From Enterococcus sp. BWR-S5 (GTDB lineage: Bacteria > Bacillota > Bacilli > Lactobacillales > Enterococcaceae), in NCBI RefSeq assembly GCF_016745255.1, contig NZ_JADOEQ010000004.1, forward strand, positions 62,001 through 126,000: 64,000 nucleotides of DNA, written 5' to 3'. The notes under the pieces are model-generated. The model was given only the letters and a program-made list of their open reading frames with translations. It did no database searches and was not told the DNA's origin. The translations under genes were made by a program, and so were the position numbers. Below, in pieces: positions 46,316-54,288 of this stretch. How positions within the stretch are numbered: the first letter of the stretch is position 1; each line of letters begins with the position of its first letter.

Positions 46316-46992
46316 TCGTTTTTCCCTCCATGTAGAGCATTTAATTTTTTTTGAGTTAAACTCATCTCTGCTGTTTGTGTTGTACCGTTTTTTACTAATA
46401 AATTTTTCAGTTTGCTAACTGCCGCCTTCGGAATAACTTGGCTTGAAGAATTATTGACTTCAACCTTTTCTTCAAACATAATTTCATCGGCAAATCCTGC
46501 TTCCATAGCTTTTTGAGCATTTAACCAACTGTCCTTGTTCATTAAATCCGCTAAAACTTCTCTTGATTGTCCTGTTTTTGCTTCATAGGCATTGATAATA
46601 GATTCATCAATTCCCTCCAATAATGTCACGTCATGCTGCTTATCACTTTTATTCCCACTTGATATTAACCAAGCATTATGAATCATGATATGAGCTGTGG
46701 GCGAAATTCTTAATGGTTCACATGCACAAGCAATGACAGAAGCAGCACTGGCAGCCAGACTGACAACATTCCCTGAAACATTTCCCTTATAGCTTCTAAG
46801 AGCAGTATAAATTTCACTGGCGGCCAATACATCGCCACCATTAGAAGAAATATTCAATTCAATTTCTTCTCCATTCGCTTCAGCCAACGTTGCTGACACT
46901 TTGTTAGGAGAAATGCAATCAATTCCAAACCAATCATAGAGCCATGCTGTATCATCATCTACAACATCCCCTTTAAGATTAATAGTTATCAT
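46312..46992 (-). CDS. Head maturation protease, ClpP-like
   Basis: 226 aa. Clp protease signatures: ISSNGGDVLAASEIY, the Ser in SLAASAASVIACA (about 84) and the His in AHIMIHNAWL (about 108). It cleaves the capsid scaffold domain during prohead maturation. The C-terminal about 30 residues are specific to phage proteins of this class. Neighbours are portal and capsid genes. Confidence 0.92.
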   Translation of the reverse strand: MITINLKGDVVDDDTAWLYDWFGIDCISPNKVSATLAEANGEEIELNISSNGGDVLAASEIYTALRSYKGNVSGNVVSLAASAASVIACACEPLRISPTAHIMIHNAWLISSGNKSDKQHDVTLLEGIDESIINAYEAKTGQSREVLADLMNKDSWLNAQKAMEAGFADEIMFEEKVEVNNSSSQVIPKAAVSKLKNLLVKNGTTQTAEMSLTQKKLNALHGGKNE

Positions 46993-47034
46993 TCACTAAT
47001 CACCTCCTTTCACATAAAAACAAAAGACCTAGCC

Positions 47035-48249
47035 TTATGCTACGTCCGATTTAGAATTACTTTTTCTTTTTGCCGGATCCATTCCAATTGGATAAAGGTC
47101 ACCAGAAATATGGTGCTCATCCATACCGGCTTCATTACTTGGTGGCATATCTTCAAATCTAAGTAAGTCATTGGCACTATATGCTCCCCCACGCCTCATG
47201 ATTTGATAGAAAGCTCCTCTGGATTGTGTGTCTCCCCTCAACAAACTGGCAACATTGAATTTATAGCGATAGCCTTTCTTTTTCTCATCAGGAGAAAGAG
47301 TTTTTTTATTTAGTTCTTCTTCGTATTGTGTAACATCAGGAACTAAGCGGTAAGTTAAATACTCCGTGTTCAATTGTTCTTGAGAGGAGTAGCTTGTCTG
47401 ACTATTACCCACAAAATGTTCTGGTACTGTATAAACCATCGCAATTCTTGAACGAGCAATTTTATCTGTATCCAGAAGCTTGCTATCGACCAAATCGCGT
47501 TGTATACGGTCAATGGTCACTCCATTTTCTTCCACAAGTAAACCGCCGTTGTCTTTGTAGAATTGTGCAATGTTTTTAACTACCTTAGCTTTGGCTTCCT
47601 CTTCCATATTAGATTCAAAACGGACTTTCAACCCTTCGTTTGTTCCATTGAGCTGCTTTAAAGAAATTTTTCGAACTTCTTTATCATAGTTCAATGTATT
47701 TTTTAGAACCTCACTAGGGTCTATTCCTTCAACACCGCCAATTCTTGGTTGTTTAAAATGGAGGATTTCCATGTAGTGAACATATGCAATTTTTGAATAA
47801 TCTCTATTATCTGTTGCAGTCACCTGGTAATAAAGCTCTCCTGAGTCCCTATCAATTACAGGAACACATGCATCAGGTTTGATTAAGGCCAAATCACAAA
47901 TTTTTCCATTTGTATCTCTAAATATTTGGACATAAGCATTTCCACGATAATTTCTTAATGCTTCAATATCACGGAAAAAATCAAATTTTGTGAAATACCT
48001 TGGTCCATTTGATAATAGATTGAATGCAGCGCAATCAGTAGGTTGCTTATAATTTTTGTCAATCATTTTTAACGGTAAAGAACCAAAAACATTAGACATT
48101 CTTGATATTACTGAAAAAATCCCTTCAGATATCTCTTCTGTTCCTATTAAATACCTAGCTAAATCAGGATCATTCAAAGATAATTCTTTTTTTGAATTAT
48201 TGGTAGCCTTAATTCCAACAAATGCCTTAATACGATCAACTATCTTCAA
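47035..48249 (-). CDS. Portal protein, HK97 family
   Basis: 404 aa (family 400-420). Features are SLPLKMIDKNYKQPTD, the clip region DALIKPDACVPVIDRDSGEL-like segment (LALIKPDACVPVIDRDSGEL) and TVPEHFVGNSQTSYSSQEQL, all typical of HK97 gp3-type portals. It forms the DNA entry/exit ring. The ATG follows GGAGGTGAG and lies 13 bp after the terminase gene. Confidence 0.93.
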   Translation of the reverse strand: MKIVDRIKAFVGIKATNNSKKELSLNDPDLARYLIGTEEISEGIFSVISRMSNVFGSLPLKMIDKNYKQPTDCAAFNLLSNGPRYFTKFDFFRDIEALRNYRGNAYVQIFRDTNGKICDLALIKPDACVPVIDRDSGELYYQVTATDNRDYSKIAYVHYMEILHFKQPRIGGVEGIDPSEVLKNTLNYDKEVRKISLKQLNGTNEGLKVRFESNMEEEAKAKVVKNIAQFYKDNGGLLVEENGVTIDRIQRDLVDSKLLDTDKIARSRIAMVYTVPEHFVGNSQTSYSSQEQLNTEYLTYRLVPDVTQYEEELNKKTLSPDEKKKGYRYKFNVASLLRGDTQSRGAFYQIMRRGGAYSANDLLRFEDMPPSNEAGMDEHHISGDLYPIGMDPAKRKSNSKSDVA

Positions 48250-48262
48250 TTTCTCACCTCCT

Positions 48263-50107
48263 TTACATATTTAACAAGTCATCAACTGAATAATAAGTAA
48301 CCGTTGCATCTCCTTTGGATTTATTGGCAAACATTTCTACCACAGATACATGACTGTTCAACAATGCAGCAAAACCATCGATTTTCCGACTCTTAGATTG
48401 TTTAGTTGGCATCCAATTGCTATTCCGATCTTTTTCAAGCTTTACGTTAGATAAATACCATCTAAACATTTTAGAATTATTGAAAATAACCTTTCCGGAT
48501 AAAAATCTTTCTTTTAAGTCTTTCATTGGCCCTCCCAAAGTGAGATGACCTTGCCTTGCTTCTTCCATAATGAATCCGTAGTCAATTAATTGCTGATTCA
48601 AAACGAGACTGTTCCTTCGGTCGTATCTTATTCTCAATATCTTGTATTCTTTCGATCGTTCCACAAACCAATCATAAACATATTGGAAATCAACATACGA
48701 ACCTGGTGTTACTGTCAAAGAACCCTCTTTTTTCCATGCATCCAATCGCTGTTTATTATTGTCTTTGTCATACCTTACTTTAGAAATCCAAGAATGAGAT
48801 ATTACAACAATTTCACCAGTTTCAAAAATTGGAAACTCTAAATCTGCTGATGTGAAATCCTCTGTTTCAGATAAATCAAACCCAGCAATACACTCTTTCT
48901 GTTTAAAATCATCCCATTTTACAGATTTATTATTTTTGTTGATTGTCTGCATATCTAGGAAAGACAATTCATCAATATCGGAGAACAGATTGAACTGCTT
49001 CGTAATCCAATCAGCAAGTTCCTGAGGGTTATTTCGATCCTTTTTGTAGTCAGTGACGAGGTTAACGACATCCATCAAACAAAGATTTGGATTTGCTTTA
49101 ATCCACATGTTTGGATTATCTGCTTCTTTTGGATCATCCAATTGAGCTAAGAAATAGAGCATCCGTTCATCCAAATCATCTTCTAAATGTTCCAAACATT
49201 CCACGCCGGCTTCATAGAAGTCCATTAATGGACCATCTAATACCGTACCAGCAGTAGTGATATACATGATAAGAGGTTGCTTTCTCATACCACGTGATCT
49301 CTTCATAACATTGATTAGAATGTAATTGACAAAATCATGAACTTCATCAAAACAACCAAAATGAAGGTTTTCACCATCCTTTTTCTTTTCGGCTGACATG
49401 GCCACCATTGAGCAGTTCTTTTCTGGATACTTTATCTCACGAGCCATCGCTTTGAATTTCTTGGATAGATAAGGAGAAGCTTCAATCATTGCCTTTGCTT
49501 CTTCAAAAAGAATGTTCGATTGTTTTTGGGAGTTGGCTAGAATGTAGACATTTGCTCCGTTCTCTCCATCTTCACCAAGCATATAGTTAGATAAACCAGA
49601 AACCATTGTTGTTTTCCCATTTTTCCGGCCAACAAACTCCAAAACTTCTCTATACTTTCTTACTCCAGTTTCTCTATGAACCCAGCCGTATGTTCCCCCA
49701 ATGACAAAATGTTGCCAAGGTTGGGCAACAATTTTCCCAAAATCACCTTTTGATGGTTTACACTTCTTTTCTAAGAAGCGAATTGGCCTATGGGCTTTTT
49801 CCTCATCAAATATCCAAGGAAACTCATCAGTTCCTTGGCGCTCTAAATCTCGCATATGCCTTTTGGCTGCTAAAATTACTAATTTGCCTGCTGGCATCAT
49901 CGGGTCCCAAGGAGTCCATTCAGACTGATTCTCTAAATTGTCAAAATCAATGACTCGTTCTGCATACCAAGTTGTTAATAATTCAGGATATGGTTTTAAA
50001 AGATAACCACCCCAACTGGACATTCCTTCTCGAAAATCATTCCACCAGTTATCTAACTCTGTGTAATTCATTTCAATGACTAATTTTGGTTTCTTTTTAG
50101 TAGTCAT
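48263..50107 (-). CDS. Terminase large subunit
   Basis: 614 aa from the ATG at 50107; an ATG at 50131 would add eight residues and neither has a clear ribosome site. Walker A-like VGRKNGKTT, Walker B HFGCFDEVHDF and coupling region MYITTAGTVLD form the ATPase. The RNase H-like nuclease begins AGFDLSETEDFTSADLEF. It packages DNA and cuts at cos or pac. It overlaps the small subunit end by 11 bp. Confidence 0.92.
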   Translation of the reverse strand: MTTKKKPKLVIEMNYTELDNWWNDFREGMSSWGGYLLKPYPELLTTWYAERVIDFDNLENQSEWTPWDPMMPAGKLVILAAKRHMRDLERQGTDEFPWIFDEEKAHRPIRFLEKKCKPSKGDFGKIVAQPWQHFVIGGTYGWVHRETGVRKYREVLEFVGRKNGKTTMVSGLSNYMLGEDGENGANVYILANSQKQSNILFEEAKAMIEASPYLSKKFKAMAREIKYPEKNCSMVAMSAEKKKDGENLHFGCFDEVHDFVNYILINVMKRSRGMRKQPLIMYITTAGTVLDGPLMDFYEAGVECLEHLEDDLDERMLYFLAQLDDPKEADNPNMWIKANPNLCLMDVVNLVTDYKKDRNNPQELADWITKQFNLFSDIDELSFLDMQTINKNNKSVKWDDFKQKECIAGFDLSETEDFTSADLEFPIFETGEIVVISHSWISKVRYDKDNNKQRLDAWKKEGSLTVTPGSYVDFQYVYDWFVERSKEYKILRIRYDRRNSLVLNQQLIDYGFIMEEARQGHLTLGGPMKDLKERFLSGKVIFNNSKMFRWYLSNVKLEKDRNSNWMPTKQSKSRKIDGFAALLNSHVSVVEMFANKSKGDATVTYYSVDDLLNM

Positions 50108-50621
50108 CTTCATCATCGCCTGTGCTGTCATCTGCTAATTTAATAGCAAGTTTTGCTCTTGAAGCTGGTGAAAGACCTAAATCGCCTCCATAACCTCGCA
50201 TGTTTTTGGTGCAAGTATCCATTTGCTTTGAAAGAGGATTTCCATAAAGTTCAGGGCTAATGGTAATTGGAGTACCAGCAGTTTTATTATCTTCTTTTTG
50301 ATGCTTATACTCTTTTTTATGAGCGAGCCTCATTTTCTTCAGTTGCTTATTTAGCTGAACATACTGAGAATACCAATCACAGTACATTGCAATCGCGATA
50401 GAATCAGGGTTCTCAATAAGATCAACTGATAACAATTCTGCCTTAATAAATTCAAAAGTCTTTTTTCCTAATGAATCCAACCAAGGAGGAGCATTGATTG
50501 CATCGCTTTTCATTTTAAGCCGCTCTTCCGCAGCTGCTCTTTGCTCAAGCTCTTTTGTATTCTTCTTGTTTGGATTCCCATTTAATAATTGCAATCGTGC
50601 GCTGGTAGCTTTTTGAGCCAT
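50097..50621 (-). CDS. Terminase small subunit (P27 family)
   Basis: 174 aa. The sequence starts MAQKATSARLQLLNGNPNKK and shows NAPPWLDSLGKKTFEFIKAE and a C-terminal GLSPASRAKLAIKLADD, matching P27-type small terminases. It recognises the packaging site. The acidic tail ends in a region shared with terL. Confidence 0.88.
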   Translation of the reverse strand: MAQKATSARLQLLNGNPNKKNTKELEQRAAAEERLKMKSDAINAPPWLDSLGKKTFEFIKAELLSVDLIENPDSIAIAMYCDWYSQYVQLNKQLKKMRLAHKKEYKHQKEDNKTAGTPITISPELYGNPLSKQMDTCTKNMRGYGGDLGLSPASRAKLAIKLADDSTGDDEDDY

Positions 50622-50910
50622 AATCTCACCTTCTTTCTTGCTAAAAATGAAAAAGACAAAAAAATGTAAATTTTTGCCTTTTTTTGATTGTTTTTTACTC
50701 TGTTTTTCTGTTTCATCAAAAATTCACTACTACTTAATGACTAAAAATTTCTTCCATCATTTTTTCCATTTAAAAAAAAGTTGAAAAGCGGTAATTCTGC
50801 GAGGGAAGGACTGCACCGTTCTCCGGCGGCCCCACAAACTAACTTTTTAGGGTAGGGGGGTAGTCTCTACTCACCACTTTCAGTAGAATACCAGTATCCA
50901 TTCCCTACCG
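50622..50910. other. Noncoding region between HNH and terminase genes, candidate cos site
   Basis: The only G/C-rich stretch of the prophage's noncoding sequence is here: CACCGTTCTCCGGCGGCCCC at about 50813-50832 and a G-run GGGTAGGGGGG at about 50851-50861. In HK97-like phages with an HNH gene next to terS, cos lies between these genes. No ORF is supported. Confidence 0.5.
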
Positions 50911-51228
50911 CTAACGTTCATTAGTAGCATAGAACTTCACCACGTTAGCTTTTGTCTTAGCCTTTTTTGTACCTCCGCTACGTTCCGGATGCTCCTTATT
51001 GTGGCACGCAACACATGCAAGCTCAAGGTTGTTCTCATTCCAGAACATAGTAATGTCATCCCTTGCTTCCACCTTGTGATGGACAATGGTTCCCTTTGTG
51101 ATGATTCCCCTGCGCTTACATTCCTGACATAGACCAAAATCCCTGGCTATGATGACTAGCCTAATTTTACGCCAACGAGGTGTCTTATATAGTTTATCAA
51201 TATCATCTCGCTGCCTTGCGCTTACCAC
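50911..51228 (-). CDS. HNH endonuclease, packaging-associated
   Basis: 105 aa, GTG start overlapping the previous gene by 7 bp. Zinc and catalytic elements: LCQECKRRG, VHHKVEARDD, NNLELACVACHNKEHP (Cys-x2-Cys pairs and the HNH core). HNH proteins at this position stimulate terminase cutting at cos in related phages. Confidence 0.92.
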   Translation of the reverse strand: MVSARQRDDIDKLYKTPRWRKIRLVIIARDFGLCQECKRRGIITKGTIVHHKVEARDDITMFWNENNLELACVACHNKEHPERSGGTKKAKTKANVVKFYATNER

Positions 51229-51500
51229 GCTGATTCAAATCCTTCCTTTATTACCTTTGGTTTGCCATCAATTTGTTCGTAGTGTTCAATCATAAAACTA
51301 TTTGGACTATCATAATCAGGAGTAGCTGTTTCCCAGGAGTAGCCCACCTGTTTGATATTATCTACTTCCTTGCCTTCGAGTAATACTTTTGGGATTGAAT
51401 CAATATTTCCCAATTCGATTATTAAATAAGGTGCTGTATCTGCACAGATAACAACAGATTCCGTCTCATTTTTCTTTAAATATCTAGGTTTATAAACCAT
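51222..51500 (-). CDS. Unknown phage protein
   Basis: 92 aa from the ATG at 51500, chosen for AGGAGGAAGAATA. The text starts MVYKPRYLKKNETESVVICA and forms a beta-rich pattern (PYLIIELGNIDSIPKVLLEG). No family recognised. Overlaps genes on both sides, so it belongs to the same early-to-late operon as HNH. Confidence 0.72.
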   Translation of the reverse strand: MVYKPRYLKKNETESVVICADTAPYLIIELGNIDSIPKVLLEGKEVDNIKQVGYSWETATPDYDSPNSFMIEHYEQIDGKPKVIKEGFESAW

Positions 51501-51837
51501 TATTCTTCCTCCTTGCATCAATCAATTCGCCAACATACACATTCACTAAAGCCTCTTGAACTTTAAGTAAACCTTCTACACTAAGATTAGTAACATCCAA
51601 CTTCAATCTTTCTTTTAAGAAAAGAGCATTATGTGGAGCTTGTATTGTTTGCTTGTTCAAATAGTATGTAACTGCAGCTACCTCATCCATTCTCAAGCCG
51701 TATATAGTAACAACTTTTATAAATAACTCCACAATAGAATCAATGTCTTTTTCCTCTCTTAACATCTTAAGAGTCTTAATGAACTGCTCTTGTTGCTCCT
51801 GTATCTTTTTATAATTTTCTGGTTTCTTCTTAGCCAT
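51490..51837 (-). CDS. Unknown phage protein
   Basis: 115 aa, charged and helical, beginning MAKKKPENYKKIQEQQEQFI, with LRMDEVAAVTYYLNKQTIQA in the middle. No family recognised. It lies 46 bp downstream of the next unknown gene and overlaps the following one by 11 bp. Confidence 0.7.
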   Translation of the reverse strand: MAKKKPENYKKIQEQQEQFIKTLKMLREEKDIDSIVELFIKVVTIYGLRMDEVAAVTYYLNKQTIQAPHNALFLKERLKLDVTNLSVEGLLKVQEALVNVYVGELIDARRKNNGL

Positions 51838-51883
51838 TATCCTACCCTCTTTCTGTACTAAAAAAGACCCCAGTTAGGAGGTC

Positions 51884-52474
51884 TTAGTTATTTGGATTTC
51901 TAATTTCCAAAAGCCTTTCATATGCATCTTCATCTTGTAAAACTTTATATAATTCAATATCTCTAGCTGCAATCGCTGTAGCTAATCCTGGATTATTCTG
52001 TTCCATTTCTGAACCTAAAATCAGATTTTTCAATTTCGTAGTTAAAGGCGATCCAATTCCTTGCTTAAAATTAAACCCTAAAATTTGTAATGTTTTCAAT
52101 ACATCTGTCGTGAGTAAAGAACTACTTAGCGTATCAATAGACTCCAAATACTTTTGAGCTTGCTCATTTTCCATTGTACTAGCTAAATTTTTCAATGCTG
52201 GTATCACATTTTTTGTAATATACTCCATGTCTTCTTCTGTAATTTTCTGAGCAACAAACTCCTCTTCATATACCTTGATTGCCAATAATAATTCACTTTT
52301 ATCAGCCAATAAGTCATTTATAATCTCTTCCATCTGAGATATTGTAGCCTTATCATCTTTTCGTTCTTTGAATGCTCTAATTTTTGACATTACTGTAGCA
52401 GCGCTATTTCTAATAGCAACCTCGCCGACACTAACTGCGAGTTGGACTAATTGCTCATTTTCTTGAGGGTTCAT
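51884..52474 (-). CDS. Unknown helical phage protein
   Basis: 196 aa from the ATG at 52474 (TTAGGAGAAAAC); the frame from 52570 lacks a ribosome site. It starts MNPQENEQLVQLAVSVGEVA and is almost entirely helical (MEEIINDLLADKSELLLAIK, IPALKNLASTMENEQAQKYL). A TATAAT on the minus strand at 52502-52507 may be its -10. No family recognised. First gene of the block running toward the terminase. Confidence 0.7.
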   Translation of the reverse strand: MNPQENEQLVQLAVSVGEVAIRNSAATVMSKIRAFKERKDDKATISQMEEIINDLLADKSELLLAIKVYEEEFVAQKITEEDMEYITKNVIPALKNLASTMENEQAQKYLESIDTLSSSLLTTDVLKTLQILGFNFKQGIGSPLTTKLKNLILGSEMEQNNPGLATAIAARDIELYKVLQDEDAYERLLEIRNPNN

Positions 52475-52899
52475 ATGTTTTCTCCTAACTTTTTTTGTTT
52501 TTATTATACCAAATATTTTGTTATTGCTGTTAGGGATATCTGGAATATTCACTTGGATATATTTCATCATAATAAAATTTCCCTATACAAAAAAAGAATG
52601 CCTAAGTGCTCTTGATAACTTATGTAATTGAATGCTACTTGCTCAGCCAAGCAGCATAATATATAACGATGCTGAGTCGTTCGCTGCTGTTTCTGTTTCC
52701 GCAGATAGCAGCAGAAGCTTAGGGAGAAACATCTATAAGACAATTATTTTATTTTGTGAGTAGAATAATCTATAGATAACTCTTCCTTTTCAATAATTTG
52801 TATTTGTACTAGAGAAATTCAAATTATTTGATACTAGCATAATAACATCGATTTACCCTACGAAACGGTACACTTTTATCCTTAAAACGGTACATTTGT
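52475..52899. promoter_or_regulatory. Probable late control region with tandem 22-bp-spaced sites
   Basis: ACGGTACA occurs at 52865-52872 and 52887-52894, a period of 22 bp (two helical turns), within a longer shared AAACGGTACA. On the minus strand these read TGTACCGTTT. They lie just after the RinA-like activator gene and upstream of the late genes, as expected for binding sites. Further on, hairpins (ATGCTaCTT against AAGcAGCAT at about 52633-52659; GCTGCT against AGCAGC near 52700-52730) could form a structured leader. No ORF is supported. Confidence 0.5.
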
Positions 52900-53325
52900 T
52901 TACCAGCCTAGCCGACTTGCAATCTGATCCACTATCCGCTTTTCTATTTTTCGGCAACCATCTTCACTATATCCTTCTATTTTTTGAGAAATCCACACCC
53001 ATGAATGTGGCTCTTTCGAGAAATATTTCAATTCAATTATTTGTTGTGCTTTATCTGAACAATGTGCCAAAACATTATCAATAACAGATACAGCTTTCGC
53101 TCTAAAAATTATTTGCTCATGACTAGCTAACTTAATGGCCTTGTCCTCTACATCGAATTTTTGAACGGTTGAACGACTGCCACCAATATTTTCATCAATT
53201 TCTTCTCGGTGAGGATTCATAATACTTTCACGCAATTCTTTTATCTCGTCCTTTAGCTCACTATAATTGCTAAGTAGGTCTCTAACATGTTGCCTAGCTT
53301 TCGAACTTATTTTTACTTTTGTCAA
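52900..53325 (-). CDS. RinA-family phage transcriptional activator
   Basis: 141 aa. N-terminal coiled region (RQHVRDLLSNYSELKDEIKE) and C-terminal sigma-like HTH (KAQQIIELKYFSKEPHSWVW then GYSEDGCRKIEKRIVDQIAS). Such proteins (RinA/ArpU-like) switch on late packaging and structural genes in Gram-positive temperate phages. It is immediately followed by the tandem ACGGTACA sites and the late genes. Confidence 0.8.
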   Translation of the reverse strand: MTKVKISSKARQHVRDLLSNYSELKDEIKELRESIMNPHREEIDENIGGSRSTVQKFDVEDKAIKLASHEQIIFRAKAVSVIDNVLAHCSDKAQQIIELKYFSKEPHSWVWISQKIEGYSEDGCRKIEKRIVDQIASRLGW

Positions 53326-53523
53326 TCTGACATTCTCCTTTCAAACCGCTAAAAAAATACTAGCTTCTCTCCCTCATGATAATAGTCTTAAAATGATTTG
53401 CTGCCAGTCTATTTCCATTTTTCTTACAGAGCCGACTGTCTTCGCAACTTTTTTTAAATCATTTCACTCTCCTCTTCATGTATAATATACTCAAAACAAT
53501 TAATGTAAGGAGATAGATTATCA

Positions 53524-54258
53524 ATGGAAGAACATAAAATTACTTTTTATAATCTTGAAGCAAATACTGTAAATTATTCTGAAACCATCAAAGTAAATGA
53601 ACCTAGGAAATGTATGCACTGTGGAAATACTGGAAAACAATTAATTACAGCTTGTCTGGGAACCTTAGGGAAATACGATGAATACCCAGGTATTATCACT
53701 TGCGCTTGCCAGTATTGCGGATCAACCACAATTCATTTCATGTATACAGGGGTCCGATCTAATCCTAATGGTTATGAAACTGAAAAATTCCTGATCTCAT
53801 CTAAGACCATACCTTCCGAAAAGGAAACACCTTTAGTTTTCCCAAAATCTTTATCAGAAAAATTTAGTAACTTTATTGAAATTTACAACCAATCGCAAGA
53901 AGCGGAAGAAATGAGTCTTGATAAAATAGCTGGAATGGGGTATCGAAAGGCTTTAGAATTTCTAGTTACAGATTTCTTACTTCAATATCCTGTTGATGGT
54001 GTGACAGAGGAATGGCTAACAAATCCTAAAATAACTTTAGGAACCAAAATTTCAAAAATTGAAAACCCACGACTTCAAGATTTATCTAAAGCTATCTCTT
54101 ATCTTGGAAATGATGAAACTCATTATTCAAGACAACACCCTGAACACGATATCAATTCTATCAAAGCATTTATAAATGTATTAGTTTCTGAAATTGATAA
54201 AGAGGTAGTTTATGCTGAGGCAAAAAAAGTAATTAGTAAGCCAAAAGAACAGAGATAA
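53524..54258 (+). CDS. Zinc-ribbon protein with DUF4145 domain, plus-strand cargo gene
   Basis: 244 aa with AAGGAGATAGATT and a TATAAT at about 53480. Two Cys pairs (CMHCGN, CACQYC) make a zinc ribbon in the first 65 residues. The C-terminal DUF4145 domain shows LDKIAGMGYRKALEFLVTDF. It has its own promoter and terminator and is on the opposite strand to surrounding genes, so it is an independently inserted moron. DUF4145 occurs in many defence- and nuclease-associated proteins, but this one lacks a visible effector domain. Confidence 0.78.
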   Translation: MEEHKITFYNLEANTVNYSETIKVNEPRKCMHCGNTGKQLITACLGTLGKYDEYPGIITCACQYCGSTTIHFMYTGVRSNPNGYETEKFLISSKTIPSEKETPLVFPKSLSEKFSNFIEIYNQSQEAEEMSLDKIAGMGYRKALEFLVTDFLLQYPVDGVTEEWLTNPKITLGTKISKIENPRLQDLSKAISYLGNDETHYSRQHPEHDINSIKAFINVLVSEIDKEVVYAEAKKVISKPKEQR

Positions 54259-54288
54259 AGAGAGCGCTTGTCTCTCTCTTTTTTTGTT
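54259..54288 (+). terminator. Terminator of the DUF4145 gene
   Basis: AGAGAG/CTCTCT stem, loop of about 7 nt, then CTTTTTTTG, starting immediately after the stop codon. Confidence 0.8.
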
